A stretch of 64,000 nucleotides of DNA, taken from contig QALR01000026.1 of NCBI GenBank assembly GCA_003150035.1, forward strand, positions 1-64,000, in the 5' to 3' direction. The stretch's first letter is position 1. Each line of letters begins with the position of its first letter. Under the pieces are notes generated by a model, which worked only from the letters and a program-made list of their open reading frames with translations, was not told where the DNA came from and did not search any database. Shown piece by piece: positions 25,942-34,438 of this stretch. The DNA is from Clostridiales bacterium. Its GTDB lineage: Bacteria > Bacillota > Clostridia > Oscillospirales > CAG-272. A program made the position numbers and the translations under genes.

Positions 25942-25981
25942 TTAGGATTTTCGATAATACATACGAAAGGAAAAAACAGCA

Positions 25982-27865
25982 ATGATTACGATAGAACAAC
26001 TGAACGCTGTCAGAAAAGAGTACGCACCCAAGGTTGAGATGCGTCACGGACACGGTCATTTTGTTGACGCCGGCGACGGCATTCGCAAGGATGTCCTCAT
26101 CTGCGGCGGCACGGGATGCACCTCTTCCAATTCCATGGCAGTGCGGGACGCACTTCTCGCTGAGCTTAAAACGGCGGGAATTGCCGATGAAATCAAGGTC
26201 GTCACAACCGGCTGCTTTGGACTCTGCGCGCTCGGACCGATTATGATCGTATATCCGGAGGGCACCTTTTACAGCAAGGTAAAGCCCGAGGATATTCCCG
26301 AAATTGTAAAGGAGCATTTGGTCGGCGGACGTCCCGTGCGCCATCTGCTCTATCACGAGACCGTCAAAGGCGATGAAATTCTCGCACTTGACCAAACGCC
26401 CTTCTATGCCAAGCAAAAGCGCGTCGCACTTCGTAACTGCGGCGTCATCGATCCCGAATGCATCCAAGAATACATAGCCGTCGACGGCTATCAGGCTCTG
26501 GCAAAGGTGCTCACCACCATGACGCCCTCGGAGGTCATCAAGGTCGTGCTCGACTCCGGGCTTCGCGGACGCGGCGGCGCCGGCTTCCCAACAGGCCGAA
26601 AATGGATGTTTGCCGAAGCGCAGCCCGCCGGCAAGAAATACGTTGTCTGCAACGCCGACGAGGGCGACCCCGGCGCATTCATGGATCGTTCCGTTCTGGA
26701 AGGTGATCCACACGCGGTGCTGGAAGCCATGGCGATTGCCGGCTTTGCCATCGGCGCGGACGAGGGCTATATTTACGTACGCGCAGAATATCCGATCGCC
26801 GTACATAGACTCGAGGTTGCCATCAAGCAGGCGGAAGAAATGGGGCTTCTCGGTGAGAATATCTTCGGAACCGGCTTCAACTTCAAAATCACGCTGCGGC
26901 TTGGCGCCGGCGCGTTCGTCTGCGGCGAGGAAACGGCGCTGCTTACCTCCATCGAGGGACACCGCGGTGAACCGCGTCCGCGTCCTCCGTTCCCGGCCGT
27001 CAAGGGACTGTTCGGCAAGCCGACCATTATCAACAACGTAGAAACACTCGCCAATATCTGCCAGATCATTCTGAACGGTGCGGAATGGTTCGCATCGATG
27101 GGAACCGAAAAATCCAAGGGGACAAAGGTTTTCGCGCTCGGCGGTAAAATCACGAACACCGGTCTTGTCGAGATTCCGATGGGTACGACGCTGCGCGAGG
27201 TCGTCGAGGAAATCGGCGGCGGCGTCCCGAACGGAAAGAAGTTCAAGGCGGCACAGACCGGCGGCCCTTCCGGCGGCTGCATTCCCGCTGAATACATTGA
27301 CACCCCGATCGACTATGACAACCTCATCGCCATCGGCTCGATGATGGGCTCGGGCGGTCTTATCATCATGGACGAGGACACGTGCATGGTCGACATCGCG
27401 AAATTCTTCCTTGAATTTACGGTGGACGAATCCTGCGGAAAATGCGCACCCTGCCGCATCGGCACAATGAGACTGCTCGAAACGCTTGAAAAAATCACTT
27501 CCGGAAACGGCACGCTCGAGGACATCGACCGTCTGGAGGAGCTCAGCGAATATCTGAAATCCGCTTCTCTTTGCGCGCTCGGTCAGACCGCGCCGAATCC
27601 GGTTCTCTCTACGCTGCGCTATTTCCGCGACGAATACGTTGCGCATGTTGTGGACAAAACCTGTCCCGCGCATGTGTGCAAAAATCTGATGAAATATAAG
27701 ATTCTGCCCGACATGTGCAAGGGATGTACCGCCTGCGCAAGAAAATGTCCGGTCGGCGCCATTACGGGAGCCATCAAGGCTCCGCATACGATCGATCCCG
27801 AGAAATGCATCAAGTGCGGCGTATGCATCACCACTTGTAAATTCGGCGCGATCGTCAAAGAATAA
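25982..27865 (+). CDS. hydB: NuoF-like NAD/FMN subunit of [FeFe] hydrogenase
   Basis: A 627-residue protein. An N-terminal thioredoxin-like [2Fe-2S] domain (cysteines in CGGTGCTSSN and TTGCFGLCALGP) is followed by the NuoF core: the Rossmann GLRGRGGAGFPTGRKW near residue 195 for NAD and FMN, the SLBB segment, and the [4Fe-4S] site ESCGKCAPCRIG near 480. The C-terminus adds two [4Fe-4S] motifs (CKGCTACARKCP and CIKCGVCITTCK). This is HydB/HndC architecture. In studied enzymes this subunit and the flavin split electrons between NAD and ferredoxin; bifurcation here is inferred. Confidence 0.94.
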   Translation: MITIEQLNAVRKEYAPKVEMRHGHGHFVDAGDGIRKDVLICGGTGCTSSNSMAVRDALLAELKTAGIADEIKVVTTGCFGLCALGPIMIVYPEGTFYSKVKPEDIPEIVKEHLVGGRPVRHLLYHETVKGDEILALDQTPFYAKQKRVALRNCGVIDPECIQEYIAVDGYQALAKVLTTMTPSEVIKVVLDSGLRGRGGAGFPTGRKWMFAEAQPAGKKYVVCNADEGDPGAFMDRSVLEGDPHAVLEAMAIAGFAIGADEGYIYVRAEYPIAVHRLEVAIKQAEEMGLLGENIFGTGFNFKITLRLGAGAFVCGEETALLTSIEGHRGEPRPRPPFPAVKGLFGKPTIINNVETLANICQIILNGAEWFASMGTEKSKGTKVFALGGKITNTGLVEIPMGTTLREVVEEIGGGVPNGKKFKAAQTGGPSGGCIPAEYIDTPIDYDNLIAIGSMMGSGGLIIMDEDTCMVDIAKFFLEFTVDESCGKCAPCRIGTMRLLETLEKITSGNGTLEDIDRLEELSEYLKSASLCALGQTAPNPVLSTLRYFRDEYVAHVVDKTCPAHVCKNLMKYKILPDMCKGCTACARKCPVGAITGAIKAPHTIDPEKCIKCGVCITTCKFGAIVKE

Positions 27866-27882
27866 GAAAGGAGCCGTATCCC

Positions 27883-29628
27883 ATGGAAATGGTAAATATC
27901 AAAATCAATGGCCGCGACTATTCCGTCCCGGCGGACAGCAAGATTATTGACGCGGCCAGAATCGCAAAAATCGATATCCCTACCCTTTGCTATCTCAAGG
28001 GCATCAATGAAATCGGCGCGTGCCGGCTTTGCCTTGTCGAGGTCAAGGGCGCAAGAGGTCTTATGGCCGCGTGCGTGACGGGCGTCACTGAGGGCATGGA
28101 AATTTTCACGAACACCCCCAAGGTCCGCGAAATGAGAAAAACCAATCTCGAGCTTGTCCTTTCCACCCACAAAAAGGAATGTCTCTCCTGCATCCGCAGC
28201 CAAAGCTGCGAGCTGCAAAAGCTCTGCCGCGACCTCGGCGTGACAGACGAAGCTCGGTTCGCCGGCAAAAACGTCGAATATCCGAAGGATGAGAGCACCG
28301 CTTTTCTCGTGCGCGACAACGATAAGTGTATTCTCTGCCGCCGCTGTGTGGCTGCCTGCAAGAACATGCAGGGCATCGGCGTCATCGATGCGCTCAACCG
28401 CGGCTTTGACACGCATATCGGCTCCGCGTTCGAGCAGCCGCTCGCCGCAACCTCCTGCGTCTCCTGCGGACAGTGTATCGTCGCCTGTCCCGTCGGCGCG
28501 CTTTATGAGAAAGACGACACCGACAAGGTCTGGGAAGCGCTGAACGACCCGACCAAGCACGTCGCCATCTGCACAGCGCCCTCCATCCGCGCGACCATCG
28601 GCGAATGCTTCGGCTATGAGCCGGGCACGGATACCGAAGGCAAAATGGTCGCCGCTATCAAGCGTCTCGGCTTTGACGGTGTCTATGACATGAACCTGAC
28701 GGCCGACCTCACAATCATGGAGGAAGCGACGGAATTCCTGGAAAGAATGAAAACCGGCAAGAATCTGCCGCTCATCACCTCCTGCTCGCCCGGTTGGATC
28801 AAATTCTGCGAGCACTATTTCCCGGAATTCACCGATAATCTCTCCACCTGCAAATCGCCTCAGCAGATGTTCGGCGCGATGTATAAAACCTACTACGCAA
28901 GAAAGCGCGGCATCGATCCCGCAGACATCGTGTTCGTATCCGCCATTCCCTGCACCGCGAAGAAATTTGAGGTGCGCCGTCCGGGTGAGTCCGCGGCGGG
29001 AGAAGGCATTTACGATGTGGATTATGCGATCACGACCCGCGAGCTTGCCCGCATGATCGAAAAAGCAGGCATCAACTACCGCGAGCTTGACGACGAGAAA
29101 TTCGATGAACCGTTTGACATCGGCTCGGGCGCCGGCGCCATTTTCGGTGCGACCGGCGGCGTCATGGAAGCGGCACTGCGTACCGCAGCGGAGGTCATCC
29201 TCGGCAAAAAGCTCGAAAAAGTTGATTTTGAGGACGTACGAGGAACAGCTCCCATCAAGACGGCGACCTATAAGCTCGGCGACACCGAGGTCCGTGTGGC
29301 GGTTGCCTCCGGCACGAAGAATGCCCGCGAGCTTTTGAACAAGGTAAAGTCCGGCGAGCTGAAGGTCGATTTCATCGAAATCATGGCTTGCCCCGGCGGA
29401 TGTGTCAACGGCGGCGGTCAGCCGGTACAGAGCGCGGCGGTCAAGGCGGCGGTCGACCTAAAAGCCAAACGCGCCTCGATTCTCTACAATGCGGATAAGC
29501 ATCTCGCCGTTCGCAAATCACATGAGAATCTTGCTGTACAAAAGATCTATGATGAATATCTGGAGAAACCCGGCAGTCATCTGGCGCATGAAATTCTCCA
29601 CACCTACTATATCAAACGCGGACTGTGA
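27883..29628 (+). CDS. hydA: [FeFe] hydrogenase catalytic subunit
   Basis: A 581-residue enzyme making or consuming H2. N-terminal [2Fe-2S] site (CYLKG, CRLC), His-ligated [4Fe-4S] motif (STHKKECLSC), then two ferredoxin motifs (CILCRRCVAAC, CVSCGQCIVACP). H-cluster motifs are TSCSPGWIKFCE, AIPCTAKKFE and MACPGGCVNGG. The second usually starts MPC; here Met is replaced by Ile. The small C-terminal SSU-like domain (HLAHEILHTYY) is present. A strong terminator follows. Confidence 0.95.
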   Translation: MEMVNIKINGRDYSVPADSKIIDAARIAKIDIPTLCYLKGINEIGACRLCLVEVKGARGLMAACVTGVTEGMEIFTNTPKVREMRKTNLELVLSTHKKECLSCIRSQSCELQKLCRDLGVTDEARFAGKNVEYPKDESTAFLVRDNDKCILCRRCVAACKNMQGIGVIDALNRGFDTHIGSAFEQPLAATSCVSCGQCIVACPVGALYEKDDTDKVWEALNDPTKHVAICTAPSIRATIGECFGYEPGTDTEGKMVAAIKRLGFDGVYDMNLTADLTIMEEATEFLERMKTGKNLPLITSCSPGWIKFCEHYFPEFTDNLSTCKSPQQMFGAMYKTYYARKRGIDPADIVFVSAIPCTAKKFEVRRPGESAAGEGIYDVDYAITTRELARMIEKAGINYRELDDEKFDEPFDIGSGAGAIFGATGGVMEAALRTAAEVILGKKLEKVDFEDVRGTAPIKTATYKLGDTEVRVAVASGTKNARELLNKVKSGELKVDFIEIMACPGGCVNGGGQPVQSAAVKAAVDLKAKRASILYNADKHLAVRKSHENLAVQKIYDEYLEKPGSHLAHEILHTYYIKRGL

Positions 29629-29639
29629 GAGTATCGCTT

Positions 29640-29679
29640 CAAAAAAAGAAAGCCGATTTTCATCGGCTTTCTTTTTTTG
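29640..29679 (+). terminator. Terminator of the hydrogenase operon
   Basis: Arms AAAAAAGAAAGCCGAT and ATCGGCTTTCTTTTTT pair across a short loop, 11 bases beyond the hydA stop, with a T run. Confidence 0.9.
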
Positions 29680-29687
29680 ATATTTAC

Positions 29688-29862
29688 CTTTTGGAAAGGG
29701 AGAACGATGTTCTTTTCTCCGTAAAGAGAAAAGAATTAAAAGATTTACCGAGGCTTCCGCCCCGGACTCCTACCCTGCTACTGAAAGCTTCATCCACACG
29801 GCTCTCTTATGACGGGTTCGTGTGCTTTTGCACACTCTCCGTCAACCGCCGTGCGAGTGTTG
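29688..29862. repeat. Intergenic repeat, right inverted copy
   Basis: The inverse of 23647-23822. The two copies enclose eda and hydCBA (about 5.9 kb). The remainder of the gap up to 30,307 holds more repeat-like, low-information sequence (GCGGAAAGAAAAAGAAC, palindromic segments) and no supportable gene. Confidence 0.8.
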
Positions 29863-30307
29863 ATTGCAGCTGATAGCCATACACCGTATCGGCTTTTTCT
29901 GCGGCACTCCGTCCCCGCACGGGACAAGGTGCCCCGCTACACGAACCCCCGTTGCGGTGTGTTACAATGTCTACATTGCATTGAAATGAAGAAAAAGCAT
30001 TGAGAAAAGCCCCAAACGGTAAAGGTCCTCTTTCAGACCTTGCTTTGCCGCCGTATCTTGTCCGCAATAGGAAATACGGCGGAAGCCGCACCCTCTGCGG
30101 CTCTTTTTCGCACTGACGGTCAAGCGGTTATTACCTCGCTTGTTGAAAAAAGCGTAGAGCCAAAAAAGAAAACAAATGCAAATGCACAAACGGGTATAGA
30201 TTCGCTTTCGATTTTCGCTATGGTCCCGCGGTTTCTTTTTCGTTCTTTTTCTTTGCGGAAAGAAAAAGAACATACACTTTTTCCCTTTCCGAAAGGGGAA
30301 AAGAAAA

Positions 30308-31402
30308 CTACCTCTTCGGATACACTCTGCCGTCACAGTAAACACAGCGATAAACGCCGTGCTCGCTGTCTACACAGCGGAAGCGCTGCGGCAGCTCCTG
30401 TTCCGTTGTCGTAATACAGCGCGGATTCTGGCATGCAGTACCGTCAAGCGATACTTCCTGCTGAGATTCCTGCCTTTGATACGGTATATCCTTTTCTGAA
30501 AGCAGCTTCAAAATCAAAGCCATCCGGATATATCTGCCGTTTGCCGCCTGCTCAAAATAGCAGGCGCGCGGATCGTCGTCCACCGCAACGGATATTTCAT
30601 TGACGCGCGGCAGCGGATGCAGAATACACAGGTCCGGCTTTGCGTTTTTCAGCTTCTCCGGCGTCAGGATATAGCTGTCTTTGAGGCGCAGGTAGTCGTC
30701 GTGGAAGGCAAACCGCTCCTGTTGGATGCGCGTCATGTAAAGAATATCCAGCTCCGGCATCGCCGCCTCGAGACTTGTCATCTCCGAAAAAGCCGATTTT
30801 CCCTCTCCAAGGTATTCATGACGGATATAGCCGGGCAGCTTTAATTCTTCCGGAGAAATCAGCACGAATCGAATCCCCGCATACCGTGACATGGCAGCAA
30901 TCAGCGAATGCACGGTTCTCCCAAACTTGAGGTCGCCGCAAAGACCAACGGTTAAATTTTCCAGTCTTCCCTTTTTGCGCTTTATGGTGAAGAGATCCGT
31001 CAGCGTCTGCGTCGGATGAAAATGTCCGCCGTCCCCGGCATTGATAACCGGAACGCTCGCGCTTTGCGCCGCGACAAGCGGCGCCCCCTCCTTGGGATGG
31101 CGCATCGCGATGATGTCAGAATAGGAGCTGACCATGCGCACTGTGTCGGCAACGCTCTCACCCTTGGAGGCAGAACTGCTCGTTGCTTCCGAAAAACCAA
31201 GCACATTGCCGCCGAGCGTCATCATCGCCGACGTAAAACTGAGCCTCGTTCTTGTGGAAGGCTCGAAAAACAAGGTTCCGAGAATTTTTCCGCGGCATGC
31301 GTCCGCATAAGCTTCCGGATGTGCGATCATATCCTCTGCCACACGAATAAGCGCGTCGATCTCTTCGGTTGAAAGCTCCAAAATATCAATCAAACTTCTC
31401 AT
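30308..31402 (-). CDS. pyrB: Aspartate carbamoyltransferase with fused PyrI-like zinc ribbon
   Basis: A 364-residue enzyme joining carbamoyl phosphate and aspartate. Residues 1-305 are a full catalytic chain: carbamoyl-phosphate loop FEPSTRTRLSF near 47, HPTQTLTDL near 126 and HPLPRVNEI near 262. The last 60 residues are an added domain with CQNPRC and CVYC separated by about 20 residues, the C-X4-C...C-X2-C zinc pattern that ends PyrI chains of ATCase. The nucleotide-binding half of PyrI is absent and no pyrI gene is nearby. It is the last gene of the pyr operon. Confidence 0.93.
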   Translation of the reverse strand: MRSLIDILELSTEEIDALIRVAEDMIAHPEAYADACRGKILGTLFFEPSTRTRLSFTSAMMTLGGNVLGFSEATSSSASKGESVADTVRMVSSYSDIIAMRHPKEGAPLVAAQSASVPVINAGDGGHFHPTQTLTDLFTIKRKKGRLENLTVGLCGDLKFGRTVHSLIAAMSRYAGIRFVLISPEELKLPGYIRHEYLGEGKSAFSEMTSLEAAMPELDILYMTRIQQERFAFHDDYLRLKDSYILTPEKLKNAKPDLCILHPLPRVNEISVAVDDDPRACYFEQAANGRYIRMALILKLLSEKDIPYQRQESQQEVSLDGTACQNPRCITTTEQELPQRFRCVDSEHGVYRCVYCDGRVYPKR

Positions 31403-31438
31403 ATTTTTCCCCCGTGCTCTCTGAAAATATCGGTCCCG

Positions 31439-32080
31439 TTAAGAATGGATCCAGCTCTCGTCCTGCGGATTGTTACGGAACGCGATAAGACGGGTGATAT
31501 CTTCTTTTTTAATATAGCCGCATTCGGCGGCAACCTCGGCAATCACGTCGAAATTGGTGAGACTCACATTTTTTACCCCCGCAGCAGCAAGCCGTTCCAA
31601 GCCCTTTTTCATGCCGTAAGTAAAGATGCTGACAATACCGAGCACTTCGGCGCCTGCCGCACGCAGGACCTCCACAACCTCGAGCACGCTGCCGCCCGTA
31701 GAGATGAGATCCTCCACAACGACAACCTTTTGCCCCGCCTCGAGCCTGCCCTCAATCTGATTGCCGCGTCCGTGATCCTTGGCGCCGGAACGCACGTATC
31801 CCATCGGAAGCCCCATCAGGTGAGCCGTAATCGCCGCGTGCGCAATGCCCGCCGTAGAAGTTCCCATCAGGACCTCGGCCGCAGGATAGTGTTCACGGAT
31901 AAGAGAGGCAAGTCCTTCCTCCACATCCGTGCGCACCGCCGGCGCCGTAAGCGTCAGGCGGTTGTCGCAGTACACTGGACTTTTGATACCGCTTGCCCAG
32001 ATAAACGGCTTTTCCGGACGGAAAAACACAGCTTCTATTTCCAAAAGATCCTTTGCGATTTTTTTCTGCAGCATTTCCAT
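31439..32080 (-). CDS. pyrE: Orotate phosphoribosyltransferase
   Basis: A 213-residue enzyme making orotidine monophosphate from orotate and PRPP. The PRPP loop is VVVEDLISTGGSVLEV near residue 118, preceded by the YCDNRLTLTAP substrate region and the GMPMGYVRSGAKDHGRG flexible loop (written GLPMGYVRSGAKDHGRG here). The start follows AGGAGATAAGAT. It lies between pyrF (13-base gap) and pyrB in the operon. Confidence 0.95.
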   Translation of the reverse strand: MEMLQKKIAKDLLEIEAVFFRPEKPFIWASGIKSPVYCDNRLTLTAPAVRTDVEEGLASLIREHYPAAEVLMGTSTAGIAHAAITAHLMGLPMGYVRSGAKDHGRGNQIEGRLEAGQKVVVVEDLISTGGSVLEVVEVLRAAGAEVLGIVSIFTYGMKKGLERLAAAGVKNVSLTNFDVIAEVAAECGYIKKEDITRLIAFRNNPQDESWIHS

Positions 32081-32093
32081 ATCTTATCTCCTC

Positions 32094-32792
32094 TCAGCCA
32101 ACAAATTCTTCTACACATTTTCGGTAAGCCGCGACAGGATCCGGCGCTGCTGTGATCGGACGGCCGACGACGATATAGTCCGACCCGAGCGCCTTTGCGC
32201 CCGCCGGCGTCGTAATGCGCGACTGGTCGCCTGCATCCCCGCCGGCAAAGCGGACCCCCGGCGTCACGGTAAGAAAATCCGAGCCGCAAGCTTCATGTAC
32301 CTTTCCCGCCTCGAGCGGAGAACAAACAACGCCGTCAAGCCCGGCGCGCTTCGCGTTTTCCGCGTAGTGCATGACGACCCTGTCAATCGGCGCGTCGATA
32401 AGCAGGTCCGCGCGCATGCGCGCCTCGCTCGTCGAGGTAAGCTGCGTCACGGCAATGAGTAAAGGGCGCGTGCCATCCGGACGCGTCAGGCCCTCTAGCG
32501 CCGCCTCCATCATGGAGACGGTGCCGCCCGCATGGAGATTGCACATATCCACATCCAACCGCGACAGCACCGCCATCGCTTTTTTCACCGTGTTCGGGAT
32601 ATCATGAAGCTTCAAATCGAGAAAAATCTGATGTCCTCTTCTCTTGATTTCCCGGACGATCGACGGTCCTGCGGCATAGAACAGCTCCATGCCGATTTTC
32701 ACATATGGCTTTTCTCCGTGAAACAAATCAAGAAAAGCAAAGGTTTCCGATTCCCCTGCAAAATCGCAGGCGACAATAACATCCCGTCCCAT
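32094..32792 (-). CDS. pyrF: Orotidine 5'-phosphate decarboxylase
   Basis: A 232-residue TIM-barrel enzyme making UMP. The catalytic core is FLDLKLHDIPNTVKKAM near residue 60 with the D-x-K-x-x-D charged network, and the phosphate end has VTPGVRF and GSDYIVVGRPITAA. Its ATG follows the pyrD stop codon without a gap, and the ribosome site GGAGGTGCACAT lies inside pyrD, so translation is coupled. Confidence 0.95.
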   Translation of the reverse strand: MGRDVIVACDFAGESETFAFLDLFHGEKPYVKIGMELFYAAGPSIVREIKRRGHQIFLDLKLHDIPNTVKKAMAVLSRLDVDMCNLHAGGTVSMMEAALEGLTRPDGTRPLLIAVTQLTSTSEARMRADLLIDAPIDRVVMHYAENAKRAGLDGVVCSPLEAGKVHEACGSDFLTVTPGVRFAGGDAGDQSRITTPAGAKALGSDYIVVGRPITAAPDPVAAYRKCVEEFVG

Positions 32793-33704
32793 TTAATGTG
32801 CACCTCCTATGATATCCGATAAAGTTTGAATTCCGTATTTTTCCATTACCCGCGGCAAATCGGCGATGATATCGCGGCAGGCATAGGGATTCACCAGATT
32901 GGCGGCCCCCACCTCGACCGCCGAGGCGCCCGCGAGCATCATTTCCAGAACATCCTGCGCCGAAGCTACACCGCCCATCCCGACAATCGGGATTTTTACC
33001 GCTTCGTACACCTGATAGACCATGCGCAGCGCCACCGGAAAAACAGCGGGGCCGGACAGTCCTCCCGTCCCGTTAGCAAGCACGGGACGGCGGCGTTTCA
33101 TATCGATGCGCATCCCCATCAGCGTATTGATGAGAGAAAGGCCGTCCGCGCCCGCCGCCTCACATGCCTTTGCAATCGAGACGATATCCGTCACATTCGG
33201 CGAAAGCTTGAGAATAAGCGGCTTTTTCGTGACACGGCGCACCGCCGCCGTAATGGCGCCCGCCGCCTCGGACGAGGTGCCGAAGCTCATGCCGCCGCCG
33301 TGTACGTTCGGGCAGGAGATGTTGACCTCGATCCAACCGACCGCCTCCACCGCGTCGAATTTCTCACAGACGCGGACGTATTCCTCCTCGGAAAAGCCGC
33401 TGACATTCGCCATAACAGGCTTGTGAAAGCATTTCGCGAGCCGCGGCAGTTCTTCCTCAATGACCGCGTCCACACCCGGATTCTGAAGCCCGACCGAATT
33501 GAGCATGCCGGACGGCGTCTCTGCAATGCGCGGCGTAGGATTGCCAAAGCGCGGGGTCGCCGTTGTCCCCTTGAAAGAAAATGTTCCAAGGCAGTCGATA
33601 TCATACAGCTCGGCAAATTCATATCCGAATCCGAACGTCCCGCTCGCAGGGATCACGGGATTGTCGAGTGGAATCCCGCAAAGGCTCACCTCTGTATTCA
33701 CCAT
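32793..33704 (-). CDS. pyrD: Dihydroorotate dehydrogenase B, catalytic subunit
   Basis: A 303-residue FMN enzyme oxidising dihydroorotate to orotate. The start MVNTEVSLCGIPLDNPVIPA at 33704 follows GGGGGAGGTCAT. Motifs: FGFGYEFAELYD, GLQNPGV, NISCPNVHGGGMSFGT (catalytic Cys within), and the FMN phosphate end GMGGVASAQDVLEMMLAGA. The type with PyrK uses NAD rather than quinone as acceptor. It overlaps the end of pyrK by 7 bases. Confidence 0.95.
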   Translation of the reverse strand: MVNTEVSLCGIPLDNPVIPASGTFGFGYEFAELYDIDCLGTFSFKGTTATPRFGNPTPRIAETPSGMLNSVGLQNPGVDAVIEEELPRLAKCFHKPVMANVSGFSEEEYVRVCEKFDAVEAVGWIEVNISCPNVHGGGMSFGTSSEAAGAITAAVRRVTKKPLILKLSPNVTDIVSIAKACEAAGADGLSLINTLMGMRIDMKRRRPVLANGTGGLSGPAVFPVALRMVYQVYEAVKIPIVGMGGVASAQDVLEMMLAGASAVEVGAANLVNPYACRDIIADLPRVMEKYGIQTLSDIIGGAH

Positions 33705-34429
33705 ATGACCTCCCCCTTTGTCAGCACCGGACCGTCCCGGCAGATTCTCTTGTTCCCATATTTCGTTTTGCAGGAGCAGCCCATACAGGCGCCAAAGCCG
33801 CAGCCCATGCGCTCCTCGAAGCTGAGCTGTCCGTCCGAGCGCGATGCATCCGAGACGGCGCGCAGCATCGGGGTTGGCCCGCAGGCATAGAAATACGAAT
33901 CTTCCATGCCCGCCATTGCGTCGGTTACAAAGCCATGCACGCCGTAGCTGCCGTCCGCCGTTGCGATACGGACATCCGCGCCAAGAGAGCGGAACTTGTC
34001 CTCGTAAAAGACATCCTCCCGCGAAGCAAAGCCGAGCACGACCGTGGGATGCTTTCCTTCCGCCGCCAGCCGTTTGCAAAGCCCGACCATCGGCGGCGTA
34101 CCGACTCCGCCGCCCACGAGGAGCGGCGCCTCGCCGGATTTTGCCGTATCGAAGCCGTTGCCGAGTCCCGCCAGGACATCCAGCGTCTGTCCCGCCGCCA
34201 TTTCCGACATGGCGGCCGTACCCGAGCCCACCACTTTATAGACGATTTTGACGGTATCGCCGTCCCAGTCGCAGACGGAAATCGGGCGGCGCAGGAAGCA
34301 TCCTTCGATTTTGATATTGATGAACTGTCCCGGCGCTGTGAGCGCCGAGGTGTCGCCGGAAAGGACCATTTCATAAACGTCCCGCGCGATTTTTCGATTT
34401 GAGACAGTTGTATAAATTCCCTGTACCAT
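33698..34429 (-). CDS. pyrK: Dihydroorotate dehydrogenase B, electron-transfer subunit
   Basis: A 243-residue ferredoxin-reductase-like protein with FAD and [2Fe-2S] that passes electrons from PyrD to NAD. The FAD motif RRPISVCDWDG is near residue 50, the NAD-binding VGGGVGTPPMVGL near 105, and the C-terminal cluster cysteines are in ERMGCGFGACMGCSCKT plus ICRDGPV. The start follows GAGGTGACGGC, which overlaps the carB stop. Confidence 0.95.
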   Translation of the reverse strand: MVQGIYTTVSNRKIARDVYEMVLSGDTSALTAPGQFINIKIEGCFLRRPISVCDWDGDTVKIVYKVVGSGTAAMSEMAAGQTLDVLAGLGNGFDTAKSGEAPLLVGGGVGTPPMVGLCKRLAAEGKHPTVVLGFASREDVFYEDKFRSLGADVRIATADGSYGVHGFVTDAMAGMEDSYFYACGPTPMLRAVSDASRSDGQLSFEERMGCGFGACMGCSCKTKYGNKRICRDGPVLTKGEVIW

Positions 34430-34438
34430 GCCGTCACC

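Noticed and set aside
25922..27787. Long minus-strand open frame of 621 residues opposite hydB
   Set aside because: It is antisense to a complete hydB in GC-rich DNA; no recognisable domain or ribosome site.
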